Shown: piece after piece, positions 36,517-50,100 of the stretch
How the letters are laid out: each line of letters begins with the position of its first letter
Position numbering within the stretch: position 1 is the first letter of the stretch
The notes under the pieces: generated by a model
Told to the model about the DNA's origin: nothing
What the model saw: the letters and a program-made list of their open reading frames with translations, nothing else
Databases searched by the model: none
Program-made: the position numbers and the translations under genes
NCBI GenBank assembly: GCA_949775045.1
Contig: OX459097.1
Span: forward strand, 2,639,598-2,703,597
Direction of reading: 5' to 3'
DNA length: 64,000 nt
Source of the DNA: Metridium senile
Taxonomy: Eukaryota; Cnidaria; Anthozoa; Actiniaria; Metridiidae

Positions 36517-39500
36517 TTAAGGTTTACTGACAGTTTTTTTGCTGATGTTGGACTTGGCTTCTACATAGGTAACTTGGTCTTTCTTACAGCATACTTGAGT
36601 ACACGTTGATGGACAGACAGGAGCAGTAGTGCACACTGGAGGACAGGCTTTTGAATGAAGGAAAAATGATTTGTTTGGTACGTATATAAAGAAAAAAGAA
36701 AAAAAATAGATTGACTATCGACTAATATTTATTGTACAGAAAAATTGTTGCGAATCGACCCGTATAACATCGCTTTACAGCAGTTACAAGTAGCAAGCGA
36801 GTGGACGTCAATGAACTGCATATGCATGGGACATATAATAAAAATTTCCCGCACCGGCTTGGATGAGTTCTGAGAAACTTTGCACTTTTTTATAAGATAG
36901 GGGATAACTCATAATTATATATGTTATTTACTCGAATAAGTTCCGCCCTTGAATAAGCGCCGATTTTTAACAATATAATGTTACTCAAGAACAGCATTGG
37001 AAATGAATTTGTATCAAAAGCTATATTCTTCAATTCTTATAAGTTGTTATAATCCACTGCTCGTCCATTAAGTTATATCCCCAATATTCGTAGTTCTATT
37101 CGTAGGGGGAAAGTGAGATCGATAAGCACAGCGGCGCTTATTCGAATAAATACGGTACGTATCTGATATTCTTAACTATAGACAATAAATATCTAAAGTT
37201 TCAAAATAATTTATGTTCTTACCAGTAGGTTGAGGCGATGGTGCTGGTTGTGCATGGTAGTGGTAATGGTTGTGAATAGGATTTGGTACTAAAATAATAC
37301 AAAATATATAAATTAACAGACAGCCTAATGTATTATCTTCAGTTAAATAGACAGCTCTATGTACAGATTAATGAGAGAAATATCATTTGCCCTTGGCAAT
37401 TGGTCACGGTTTGAGCGGTTTCGACCGACGTGTTAACCACTACACCAGTAGGACCAACAATGCTGAATATGCAGCCGGACAATGTAGTGTTGGACAACTA
37501 TGGGGTCCCAGGGCGATATTAATCTCTAAGGGTAAGTTGAACACCGTAAATGGAAACGCACAATTGAATTCATTAGCTCTACGTACAGTCAATCTCTTAA
37601 AGGAAGTCTAGCTAAAACAAAGTTAATATCTGAAATATTCCAAATATATCACGTGTCTCAGTTATTAAGAACTTGTTTTTTGTACCAAATATGGTTTATG
37701 CTCTTGGAATTCCTAGCCAATCAAGATAAAGCATTCATCAATGTTTAATAAGACGCTGGGCATATAGAAAATTGTCAAAATCTCTTCAGTTTGGACCAAC
37801 TTAACGTTAACAGGTAACAAGATTGGGTAAATTAAAAAAAGTAAAAGCAAGTACACTCCCCAGTGAAAATCTGTCTGAGATGTAAATGATGACACTATTT
37901 GTAAAAAGTTCTTGTTTTTCTTCGGTAATTTATGCCAGTCAGTGACTGATGAACTCATCCCGCTCTTTTCATTAGTCCTCCGTTTAACAGGTATTCAAAG
38001 CTAAATAATTAGTTATGCGGGAAGGAGAAAAGTCGAAGCAAGGATGTGAGGTCACTTGGAATCGAAATGGGACCTCTTGCACCGAAAGCCACGCACCGAC
38101 CAACAGTACATTCCTGGTTATTTTAATAGGCTATTTGCAACACTTGACCCTACCTAGTCAAGTGACCCTACCCCTTTTAAATCGAGTAGCAATGTCAAAA
38201 CGAAAATCAGAAATGAGAAAAGCACCTCAACATTAATAAAAAAAAAACGAAATCTCAGCTTAAAATGTAACACGAGAGAAATTTCATCAAATTTAAAATT
38301 CAATATCTTATAAGAATTGGAAAATATATAGCTGTACGTTTAATATAGCTATATAAGTGTTTAATATAGCTTAAGTCACGTGTTGCAAAAGGCGTATTTA
38401 CTATGTTACCTTGTTGCGGTTTTTTGTTCTCTTTCATTGCTTGTGGTCCTGCAATTTGACAAAAAAACGTAGTCCAAAATAAAGATAAAAGTGATATTCT
38501 AAGTACGATTTAGTCTCCTTCGCAGGCTACTACTTTTCTCCTTTTTTCTCCTTTGGGATTCCTGTGATTTCTTACTGAGAAGTAATCCCGATGAAAAGAG
38601 ATATAAAAAATGCCTGCAAAGGAGGATATGTACGATTCACATTTATACATAACCTATAGTAAGAAGATATGTACTTAAGAGAAAAGGGAATCTAAAACCC
38701 CCGTCGTGGATTTATTATAGCTTGGGTTACCTGTAGACGTATACAATAAGACGACACATACACTGCAAAAACGGCTGAGTAGATACACCTCACTATATTG
38801 AGTTAATCATGCATTCAGGATGACACTTTATAGTGAGTTAAACCAACTGATTATTAAGAGTTAACATAGATATAGACGGCCATTGAGTACAATGTACTCA
38901 ATATATTGAGTTTAACTTCACTTTTACTCACTATAGAGTTGGGTTAACTCACTATAGAGTTGGATTTACTCACTCAATATAGTGAGGTGTATCTACTCAG
39001 CCGTTTTTGCAGTGTATATGACATCACTTACCAGGTTTTGACGTCACTATTACGTCAAGATAGTGACTTCCATCATCACAGTTAGGTGTTGGTGTAACAT
39101 ATATTTCTCTTCCCCCAGACAGCAAGACTGTGTATCTATTCGTAGGATCACTTGCTCTAAAGATGACTAAACGGTGCAGTTCTGGACTCTTGACCACGTT
39201 CTTGAATCGTAAGTTGCCTTGTTTGATCAGAAAGGGTTCGTCACTGAGGTCGGTTTGTATTTCGAAGGGAATACCTGCTTTGTTGATGAAATTGACCGCC
39301 ACACAGACCTCTGTGAATGTAAAGACGAAGGAATGAAATATGAAATCAAGAGAGAATATTTTCTTGGATAATAAGTGGGTTCACACTAGCGATCTTAAGT
39401 AGGTCTAACGTATACTTTGGTTATACTTGAAGTGTGAACGGTACTCGACTCTTCAAAGAAGCCGAAGTACGATTCAAGCAGGATGCAGCCTATACTGTAG

Positions 39501-41055
39501 GTCTTCGTAATCCGTAATAAAAACAGCAAATGTACACCAAACCTGTTAGCTGCCAGTTCTTCTGTTGCAAAGTACACATTAGAGATATTTATTGACCATC
39601 TTAGAGGGAAATATGGATCTTGTATTATTACTGCGAGCATTTTTGTATTATTTATTTACAAGATTCGCCACACAACGTTAGGCAGGGATAAAACCCACAG
39701 AGAAGATCTCCAATAATGGTTTCCCAATTTTAGGTTCATAGGAAGTATTAAAGCTTCTAAAAAACGATTCCACGGGAAACCAACTTGATTCAAAAATGGC
39801 CTATGATTGACAGATTAAAGGCTATTACGGTAATATACTTGTTCGTCAGTGTGAACGCCTTACTCGCTTATTATGTCAAACGAACCTAAACAACATACTT
39901 TGTTACACCTGTAATTTAGACCTACTTGGAGTCTTGTGTGACCCAATTTACTCATCGTACCCTTTTTCTTTTCAGGAAGCTTATTCCAGTGTTTATCTTC
40001 TTTCTGCTTGTGACCTGGTATTTCAGGCGTGTTTATCGCTACAACGTCTTTACAATTTTGTAATGGGTTCTCGCTACTTGGTAATACTTGGAAATAAAAG
40101 GAGCACCTCTGAAAATTTTTTCCATTAGATATGTCCATTTGTGATAAAATGGTGAGGTCATGGTGGGTCGGGGATCCGTTGTCTTTAGGATTCTCACATA
40201 AAAACCAATGGTCCTCAGTTTTGACCTTGACATTGATCTCCACAGCAGCGGGATATTTAACAGAACGATAGAGCTGAAATGTTGCCGATTTAACTAAAAG
40301 AAAACAAAGGAAAATAGTCGTTATGGACGCATACTATCTTCATGTTCCTGTCTAGCTTCTTTTTCATTATCCAATCAATCATTGATCATCGTCATCATCA
40401 TTATTGACATCGTCATCATGTTATTATTATTATCTTTATCACCACTGTAGCTGTCCATTAGTTCTTAGTTATTTTTGTTGTTTAGTGTTTTGTTTGTTCT
40501 TTGAGAATTCGCTGCCATTGATCGTATGTAAATAGTTCAAGGCCTTTGGACTGTTCGCACTAAAAAAACCTTGCAATGCAATTTTCGTCGATAAATACTT
40601 TACTTAGATGCTTGAACGTTGTTGATCTGAAACTTTTCTCTGTGAGTTGGTTATTAATTGTTGATCCATTGATTGGCCTTTCAGACTCTCTGTGTAATGT
40701 TTGTGTACTACGTTTCGACGCAATTTAATTTTGGTTGTCTTCTTCAGGTACTGATCTCGTTTTTGCTTTTATTGTTATTAAAAGTGGTTTCCAATAATCA
40801 ATGTCTGCATGAATATTCAATAACTTTTTGTTGTTGGTCTGTGTCTTAAAGGGATTCTAAGAATCATTTCTTTTTTCGCTGTGTGTGTGTGTTTTGTGTT
40901 ATATTTTTAATAACGTAACAATAAGACCAAAAATTAAACGAAATCAGTATCTGAAGAAGACGGACACAATGGCATCATCATTATTTTTGATTATCATATA
41001 ATAATCATCAGTTTCAATGTCCTCCTCCTCCTCCTCCTCCTCCTCCTCCTCCTCC

Positions 41056-41116
<61 letters not shown>

Positions 41117-44100
41117 TAAACCAATGTAAATCAGAATCGAACTTACTAAATGATAATGCTCTTTCTGGTCGTGCCAGGACAAATTTGTAGTTTTTCTGTC
41201 GTAGAAAGTAGCCAGGAACACAGACTGATTCCAATGACACAGTTTCTTTTTCAGCATTGCGGACATACGAAGTAAATCCTTTTTTTATTTTGAACACATG
41301 GCAAAAACTCCTCAGGGATACTTCACCCTCAACGGATTGAAAGCACAAGTTTTTTGAGCTGTTCTCTTGTATTGCAGGTTCGTTCATTGAAAATATTTTG
41401 TAGTAGGCTCCAGTAACCACTAAAAGAAAAAAATGAATACGTCATGATATCACTAATGATTATTACAAGTTTTTTTTCACGAGTTTTTCGAATCATATCG
41501 AGCACATATCGAGGCTCAGTTGAGAGCAAGTGAGCGATACTATACCAAAAACGAGTGAATAATAACGAAAGCAGGCTCTTTACATGCTATAAATTGTTTA
41601 TTAGTCGGGCTAGAGGGCCCGACTCTAGGTTTACCTTTTAGTCAATCTATGTATGTATCAGCAAGGAGCCATTTTGCATGACCATGCGCGAAATGCTGTA
41701 CTATGGCATCGCAAAGCAGGCTCACCACATGCAGGCTACCCACTCATTCACTTGTAACAAAATGTCGCTGAGCTATCGCGTTTTGTTATATTTATCTATC
41801 TTTCTTATCATTTCCATCGCTAATTGTGAGTGTAGCAAAAGCACAGTCTACGTAATTCAATAGAAATAACAAAAGACTTAATTTAAACAATGAATGAAGC
41901 TAACAAAGAATACAATAGATTTCCGGTACAAACAGAAGGAGCCAAAATTCAAGGCAAAACAGCACTTTTTATGGCAGAAAATTGAACATTTCGCTACCTT
42001 ACCCAATTTTTCCAACAAATCAAACATGATAGATCGAAAGCACAGAAACAAAGGACATAAATTCAAATGGAATTTGTGTGGTATTCTCTCACACAAGTTA
42101 GCCATGTAATCAAGAATAATAATAACCATATTCGCATAATCATACTGTGTTTGATGCTACATAAAAATCCAACAAATTGTTCAATTGCTGGGATATCGAG
42201 GATCTCCTTTCGTGAATGGTACATAAACTAAATGTGTCTAATTTCAGGGTCGAGTATTTCGAAGTTCAAGAGTATTGACCAATTAATAATGACCATGTAA
42301 ACAATGTTTACATCTTTGATTTGCAAAAAAAAAAAAAATCGATCTTCCCCAATTTTTCAATTAAAGATTCACTATAAAACATTACCAATGCATATGGATA
42401 TCATCATTTCTGCTTAAAACACATTGGTATTTTCACTACATTTAATAACATTTCAAGATGAAAAATGCCGAACAGCTCGAATTTATCAATTATGACATGA
42501 AGGCAATGTGAAAATTTCGCCACCCATTGCAGTTGATTTTAGCACAAAAAGGTGTGATACAGTACAAATAGCATCCCACTCATCTTGTTAAAAGACCTGG
42601 CATCAGATAGTCTTATTTCCTGAGTAACACCGACGGTAAAGTATGGCCTTAACCACGTTACAGTCGCCATTTTCTCTTCTCCGCTTGAATGAATCTTTTA
42701 ACATGTTTTCTCGAAACTATACTCCAAGGACACATATTGAATATCAGCCTTAATATTTGAGTCTTCTCAATTAATTGCAGAAGAAGCAAAAAACGGATAT
42801 CTTGAACACATAATTATGTGAGCATGCGCACCTCGACTGAGAGAACGTGATACGAGCAAGTGCTATGACCAGGGCAACTCAAGCGTGACGCGCATGCGCA
42901 GTGAAATGGCCCCTTGTTGTATGTATCTATCTTTTATGTCGCGTATAGTCCCCCATGATGCTTTGGGAACAAACACAGGAAGCCCAAAGTAGAATTTTTT
43001 AGCCTCCTGTGTTGATTTTATGACTTGCCCGACTTCACGCTCATAGAGCGTCTAGTTACGCATAGGTTTGATATCCCTTGATGAAGCCGTGAATAAAAGG
43101 CCGATGCTGACCTGTATAAATACATTTTACAAGAAAGACTGATAAATGTAAGTTAAAATATTACATCGAAAATACATCAATTATACTGTAAAAAGACAGT
43201 AATAGATTAAATGCTGAAGGGAACTGAAATTTAACCGAATTTATCAGGGACTAAACGTAGTTGGTTTGATGCAAAAATCTCTCGATACTGTCTATAACAA
43301 AAATCACCAAGAATGAATTATTTCAAACAACAATTTAAAACCATTTTTGCGGGGTGTTTAAGTTCCATGTCACTTGTTTAGCTTAAGAAAGCTATCAGTA
43401 AACAACACTGTGGCGTCTTGTTTTTCTCGACGTATTTTTATGTTTTTCTCCAAAAATCGGCAATATTTTACTTAGAAAAAGAACAAATCTAAGTTTTGAA
43501 TCGTCCACTTTCATTCATTTCAAAGCAACACCGTACAATCTTGCATAGTAACGTGACCTCACAAAATATATATGATTGGATAAAACATTTTATCGGGCGA
43601 TTTGATTGGACCGTTTACTGGGATATCGTATCACTTCACGCCAGATATCGTTTTATTCACGGCTTTATCACATGGATATCAACCCTTGTAAAATGTGTAA
43701 TAACAATGTATATTGCTAGCACTAATGGTTTTCTAATGATTTACTTGTTTGTGTATTACTCAGTCAGTTTTTCAGTCTGTCTGTTTATCATATTTTAAAA
43801 CACTAACTATTACGTTCAATACCTCTATTGGCAAATCCAAGAGTATTAACAGCTAATCGGGCTTTTGTCATTGGATCTTCTCCTGGTTGTGATTTAGTAA
43901 CTATTTTAGCCAAGTGCACTGAGGCTTGTTTCGTAGTATATTTTGGATTCAGAAATCCTGCCGGAGTGACTCTCTCATCTGGGTCTAATGGCAGGAATGG
44001 TGTAACCACCGTCTCTAATTGGTTCTTACCAGTAGAAAATAGTTGAGATTGTGCACCGTATGATGAAACGTTATAAGATGAACTACCACCAGCTGAGCTC

Positions 44101-47100
44101 AATGAAGAACCTGCTGACGATGCTGTTGTGCTGGATGATGAATTCCCTTGAGCTCCAGCTGATGATGATGATGATCCTCCGGTCCCTGCTACTACTCCAG
44201 CTCCAGCTCCAGCTCCAGCTCCAGCTCCAGCTCCAGCTCCAGCTCCAGCTCCAGCTCCAGCTCCAGCTCCAGCTCCAGCTCCAGCTCCAGCTCCAGCTCC
44301 AGCTCCAGCCAGTTTAGACGGATCAGACGAAGCAGCACCTTTACTTAGAACAATGTTACCTTTAGTGTTGGTAAACAAATTGATGATTCTTTTACTGCTG
44401 CGAGGATCGGCCTTCAAAGCCAGTGAAATAGCCTTTGTCATAATGCTCTTTGCAATTTTTCTACCAGCCTCGGCACCAACTTTGGCTCCGTATTCTTGGC
44501 CAGCTATCGCGCCGGCCTTTGCCCCTGCTTTGGCTCCGTTGACTGCCCCTGATGTCTTCCCTGCTGCATAACCAAACTTAATTGCTGTCCGTACGGCAAG
44601 CTTCCAATTGAAATGTTCTGAAGAGCTATTAGTAGCCACTGAAAGGAAGGGTAGTATTTTAGCATATATCCATTTAAACATATGTCTTTCAACCCACCCA
44701 TTCATTCATTACTTATTCATTAACTTTTAAGTTTTTAGGATCGGATTTTCTGTTCAATTTTCAAATTCTTTCTTGTTTCTTAACCTCTACTTTCGTTTCA
44801 CATTCCTCACTCGTGGATATGTTTTTGATGTCGATGGTTGTTAATTTATTTACATACCATTATAATAGTTTGAAGCAGTAGTCCAGAGAAATTCTGACGT
44901 GATTGGAGCATGCATCTGACCATCCGGTGTCTTGACTGCGACATCCAAGTTATCATCGTTAAATCTTTCTTTCATCAGCGTCTCCATGTAGTAATATTTT
45001 CCTTTTTGAAGCAGGATCGGAAATGATTGTTGTTCGTCGTATCTATCAATTATGTAAAAGTACTGTTTTGAATAGTACGACATGAAGGCTATGGCGTTGG
45101 TTTTGTCTTCATATCATTGACAAGGCGGTATTAGACCTACCCGGAGTTGGGTGAGGATTGTCACAACTTACTTGGTGTAGTGTTTAGTAACTTGACGTTG
45201 CGACATAAGTTGTTGACCTTATGAGAGCGAAACATTGGGACTAATATGGTGGTAGCATTGTAGTTTATTTCATTCTTAATTTTGTAACTTGCAATGTAAC
45301 CAATTATTTGCAATTATGGAATTAAAATAAAGATATACATGTAGGCCATGGCGCCATGGCGTTGGTTTTGTCTTTTTACCAGATATATAAGTATGGTATA
45401 AGGCCTTCCCGGATTTGGATGAGGGTTCTCACAACTTACTTGGTGTATTGTTTTGCGGATGCGAAATGAACATTTGAGACAGTAGCAATCAGACGTTTTT
45501 GATTCTCGTACACATCTGGACTCATGTACAGTCTTCCTTCATTGTTACTTTCTGTAGAGAAAGAACGATATACTTATATATGATCATCAATACATAACAA
45601 TGTATTCACAGGACCTCCAATACCGTATTAGCTCTCTTCGATCAATACAACACCCAATCTTTTAAGGCATCAGGGGACCTTCGCGACCGATGTTCATTAG
45701 CTCCTCACGCTAACTACTGATGCAATCACTATAAATGTATACATTTTCTTAAAGCTGAATAAATGGAAATTTCAACTGTATTATTTATTTTGAAAACGGC
45801 TGGGTTTTTTTTAGTTGGTATTTTTTCAATTTTTGAGCCCTCATTTTTAAGAATTGAAGTTCCAGGAATACCGGAATTTGTTGTATTTACAAACTGTTAC
45901 CGCCATTGTTTAGAACACAGTTTGATCTTTAAACCGTGTCTCATTTTTTGATATCTTGTCGCGTTTTAAAGTTATTGTAAGATTTTTATAAAAATAGCTA
46001 AACAATCGCGTCTATCAACTTGGAAAGCAGATAATTCCGTGGCAAACGCGTTAATAAAAAAAGAGACACGGTTTTAGAGATCAAACTGTGCTTTAAACGA
46101 AGGTGGTAACAGCTTGTAAGTACAACAAAATCCGGTGTTCCTGGAATCAAACTTCTTAAAAATCAGCGTTTAAAAAAACATAAAATACCGACCAAAAAAA
46201 AATACGAGCCGTATTTCTTCGAAACATAATTAATTATATCACATAGTTTCAATCTCCCTTTTTTCAGCTTTAAGAAAATGTATACTTTTATAGGGATTAC
46301 TTCAATAGTTAAGTTAAACGTGATATGAGGAGTTAATGAGCATTGGTCGCGAAGGTCCCCTGGTACCTTAAGTCAATTTATAGTTCTATCCACTATCTAT
46401 TGCGTTTTATCTTAGTTACTGTTGCTACGTCCGACAAGCCAAATACGTTTTTCTATATACAGCACGAATATACATAGATTGCGGAGAATTTTATAAGTCT
46501 GTCTTGGAATTTATGTATTCTAAGAGTACGTTATGAAAAAAAAAAAAAAGTAAACGCGGTAAAACTTTCCGAAATATTCGATGATTGTCAGACATTCTAT
46601 ATTCTAGTGGGAATACTGCGCAATTGTTTCGTGTTAGGCAAATTGTGGATCTATGAATAGGATTGAAGGGGTAGAGACCTCCATCTTTAGCTTTTTAAGA
46701 GACACTCTGAGGGCAAAGCTTCTTGCTTAGACGAGTCCTGGTCTTGGGAAAAATCATAACGCACTCCACGAACCACTAGATTCTTGGAAAGCAAGAATTA
46801 CCTACCAAGATAAAAGACATGATATCCGGTCTTTAATGGAACGAAAAACGTCCTTATTCTTGCGCCATAATTGTCTCCCCAGTTCGAAGGCTGTGCAAAG
46901 TTTGACAAGTAACCCGTCCATGTAGGCAAGTAGGGATACCGACTGTCGTCTAGTAAACTATCAATCTTGAGATCATCAACTCCTTCCCATTTCTGTACGA
47001 ATGCGCCATGACGGTTAACTATACCTTCATTATGGATACAAGCAATATAGTCAAGTCAATGAAATAATGTATGATTAAAATTCCAGCCATAAAGGTAAGT

Positions 47101-50100
47101 GTATAGTATTTCTAAGTGTTGGTGTTGTGATGCTAATTTGCCAACCATTTTAACAATTTATGTTTTAATTTCCTTTTTTTTTTTTTTTGACAAAATATGT
47201 CACTATACGTCCACTAGACTGCTGTGCAGACTCGGTTTTTTGCGCTTAAAATATTTGCCAAAAAATTTGAGTCTGCTGAACCGAGCTGCTAATCTGTATG
47301 CAATATGCACGTGATGACGTAATAAAATATTACCTCAACTATCCAATCAGAAGCTGGATTTTTTGGCAAAGTCGACTATGCACAGTGCCGAAGCTGCGAG
47401 AAGCGAACAAAATCCGTTGAGGATCTTATACATTTCGTTGATTGGTTACAGTGCTCATTCCCAGGCTTTTTCAGGTATGAAAAAGATAACATGCATGAAC
47501 GCTCATTGGATGATTTGGACGAGCTGTTCCAAGGTAGAGAAAACTGCTTTAGAAAGATTTTTTACACGTCAATTCAAAACAATGGAGAAAGACCAAGAAT
47601 GCGAACAAGCATTAAGATCGCACTTTCGAAATTCACTTGTTTGATTTTATTGAAATCTCAAAGTTCAAACCACGGGCGCCAGAGTATCCTTCGCGTTTGT
47701 ATATGCTTTAACCCTTTGACTCCTACGGCGCCCGAAACGGCCCGTAAAAAATGACCTTGCTTTGAAAATGTTTTTTAAACTAGCCAAATTTTTCCAGCCG
47801 TTTGAATGTTAGTAAGCACTAGGAAGTTTTTCAAATTTTCATAGCATGTCAGTCACAAGAAACGAGCAATTTTAGCACAAAAATTCCATATGAACTTTAG
47901 GAAAGTCAAAAATGACCGTTTTTGCCTTATTTTTCAATAGTGAAAATCACACTTTTTTTACCCTGGATTTTTTATCGAAAAAAAATCGTTTTTAGACGAA
48001 AAGGCCGTTTTCACAACAAAATTCAGTCCTTGTGCTATAGCTTTGGTAAGTTTTTTCACTTTTTTTTCACTTCACGAACTGAGCTGCGGTCGTTTGTTTA
48101 CGGCCATTTTGATACGCACGTGTTTTCAAGTATTTACGACTGCAAAGCATTGTGGGTAACCATGACAATTTTCCACATGGAGTACCCCCACCGTCCTTTT
48201 ATACATTTTTTAGAAGTCTACTGTCACCTTACCCTGGGTTCCAGCGGCTCTAGAGGGGATTGGGGCGAGACAACGGCGGGGAGCGAAAGGCGGAGAGAGC
48301 CCCTGGTCTCACGAGGCACGAATCTCACTTTCGCGCCTAATGAGGTATCAAATTCTCGCCAAACCGGTTTTTGTACTTTGTTGATTCTCGCCAAACCGGT
48401 TTTTGTACTTTGTTGACATTAAGGCTCACGTGGGCGGTCGACCGGGAAAAATGACAACTCTGACAGCGTAGCATGAATTTGTCTCCTCCAAAAACTCCCG
48501 TTAAAAAAATCATAAATAAGCAAAGTTTCGGCCTAGAAGATATCTGCAGACTGTGCAATATAAACGTACGAATATCTGGACTTGGTCGATTTAATATTTC
48601 AAGCGGAAAAAAGTCTATCGAACTTAAACTCGCAGAAAGGTTATCTGTTGTGGTCGGAGCGCCAATAGTTCAAGATGATAATCTCTCATCTATTATTTGC
48701 TCCAAATGCAAACGAACCTTTGAAAAACTTGAAAAAAGCTCAAACGAACTGCGCGAATTTCAACAGATGTGCATTCTTTCAATGCAACAACATAGCGCGT
48801 ACAAAGAGGTGCCACCGTGATTCCCCAAGCTCAAGTTCTAATGCGAGGAAGAAGAGAACTATACTATCAGAGAATACCCAAACCCATGAACTTAATGTTC
48901 ACGACGATTTTATAGTTCCACCAAAGCCCAAAGACAGAAATGCTGTCATTGAGGTAAGGATAAAGAGGAATTACGGTCGCAGTCGCGGCCCGTATGTAGT
49001 ATTTAGTACGCACTCACACATATAGCACTCACAGTGTTAGACCTATATTCGTAAAGTGGAACTGTTGTCGATGAATAATAGTAGAAATACTATGTTGTTA
49101 CAATTCAGAATCATAAATCAATTGACGGACAATTAAAGTACAATTTATAATGAAGTCACAGGTCAAGACTAATCGTAGTTAAAGAGGGGATAAGCGACTA
49201 TTAAAATAAGCGACAGTTCAAAGGCCGTCTCGGTTTAATAATAACACTAGGTGGTCACTTAAAGAATACGTATAGATCCGAATTTCCATTCAGACAACTA
49301 GCTATGTACGTGGTAGACCTTCATGTGACCAAATCTTTAATATTAATATCTAAGATTTAATTCTCATATGAAAATTGTAATATTCAGTTGAAATTGATAT
49401 GTACGTAAGTCGTACAATATTATTGGTATTTTTAAAGTATGATTTTGAATGTTTATGTATATTCATACTGTTGCAGGTTATAATCTATTACCCCTCAAAA
49501 CAAGTAAAAAAGCGCATTGTCGACGAATTGGATGCCCGTCTTGTAAGATCAATTGCCTGTGAACAACGAGAAGCTGCAACTAATGCTATATGGTGTTCCA
49601 CTGATCTGAAAGAGCTAATTTTGCAGAAAGTGGAACGCGATGTAAAGAAAGAGAGCACAGATGTGTGTAGTAGAAGCAATCCTTCCTGCCTATCTAATTC
49701 AGAACCTGAAAGTTTGATATGCCTGAAAGATTCCACTGTGGTAAAAGAGCTTCAAGTACGTGGACCAATACTGCATAGAGTTTTGAAGGCTGTTGCTTCT
49801 GGGAAAGACTCGAACATAAAGAAACCTGAACAAATGGATAAAGTGACCAGAGCAGTAAGCATTTCTTCATCTGTGTTGTTCAGATGCCGCACTCCATCAA
49901 TGTCAGCTTTAGCTTATCGATTGTCAATATTAATGTGGCATGGAGGAGCTGAAAAACAGGTATATAAATACTGATCATAAATCTCAAAGCTTGACATTTC
50001 AGTAATTGAATAATAATTGTAATAATCAAAAATATCAAAGAATTTAAGGAAATATGATCATTGTTATTATTTAACAATCTTTAGCAAAATTGACTATTTT

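Noticed and set aside
47363..47754. Open frames in the duplicated segment (and copy at 60753-60968)
   Set aside because: The frame is not kept between the two copies (indels shift it), so it is unlikely to be coding.
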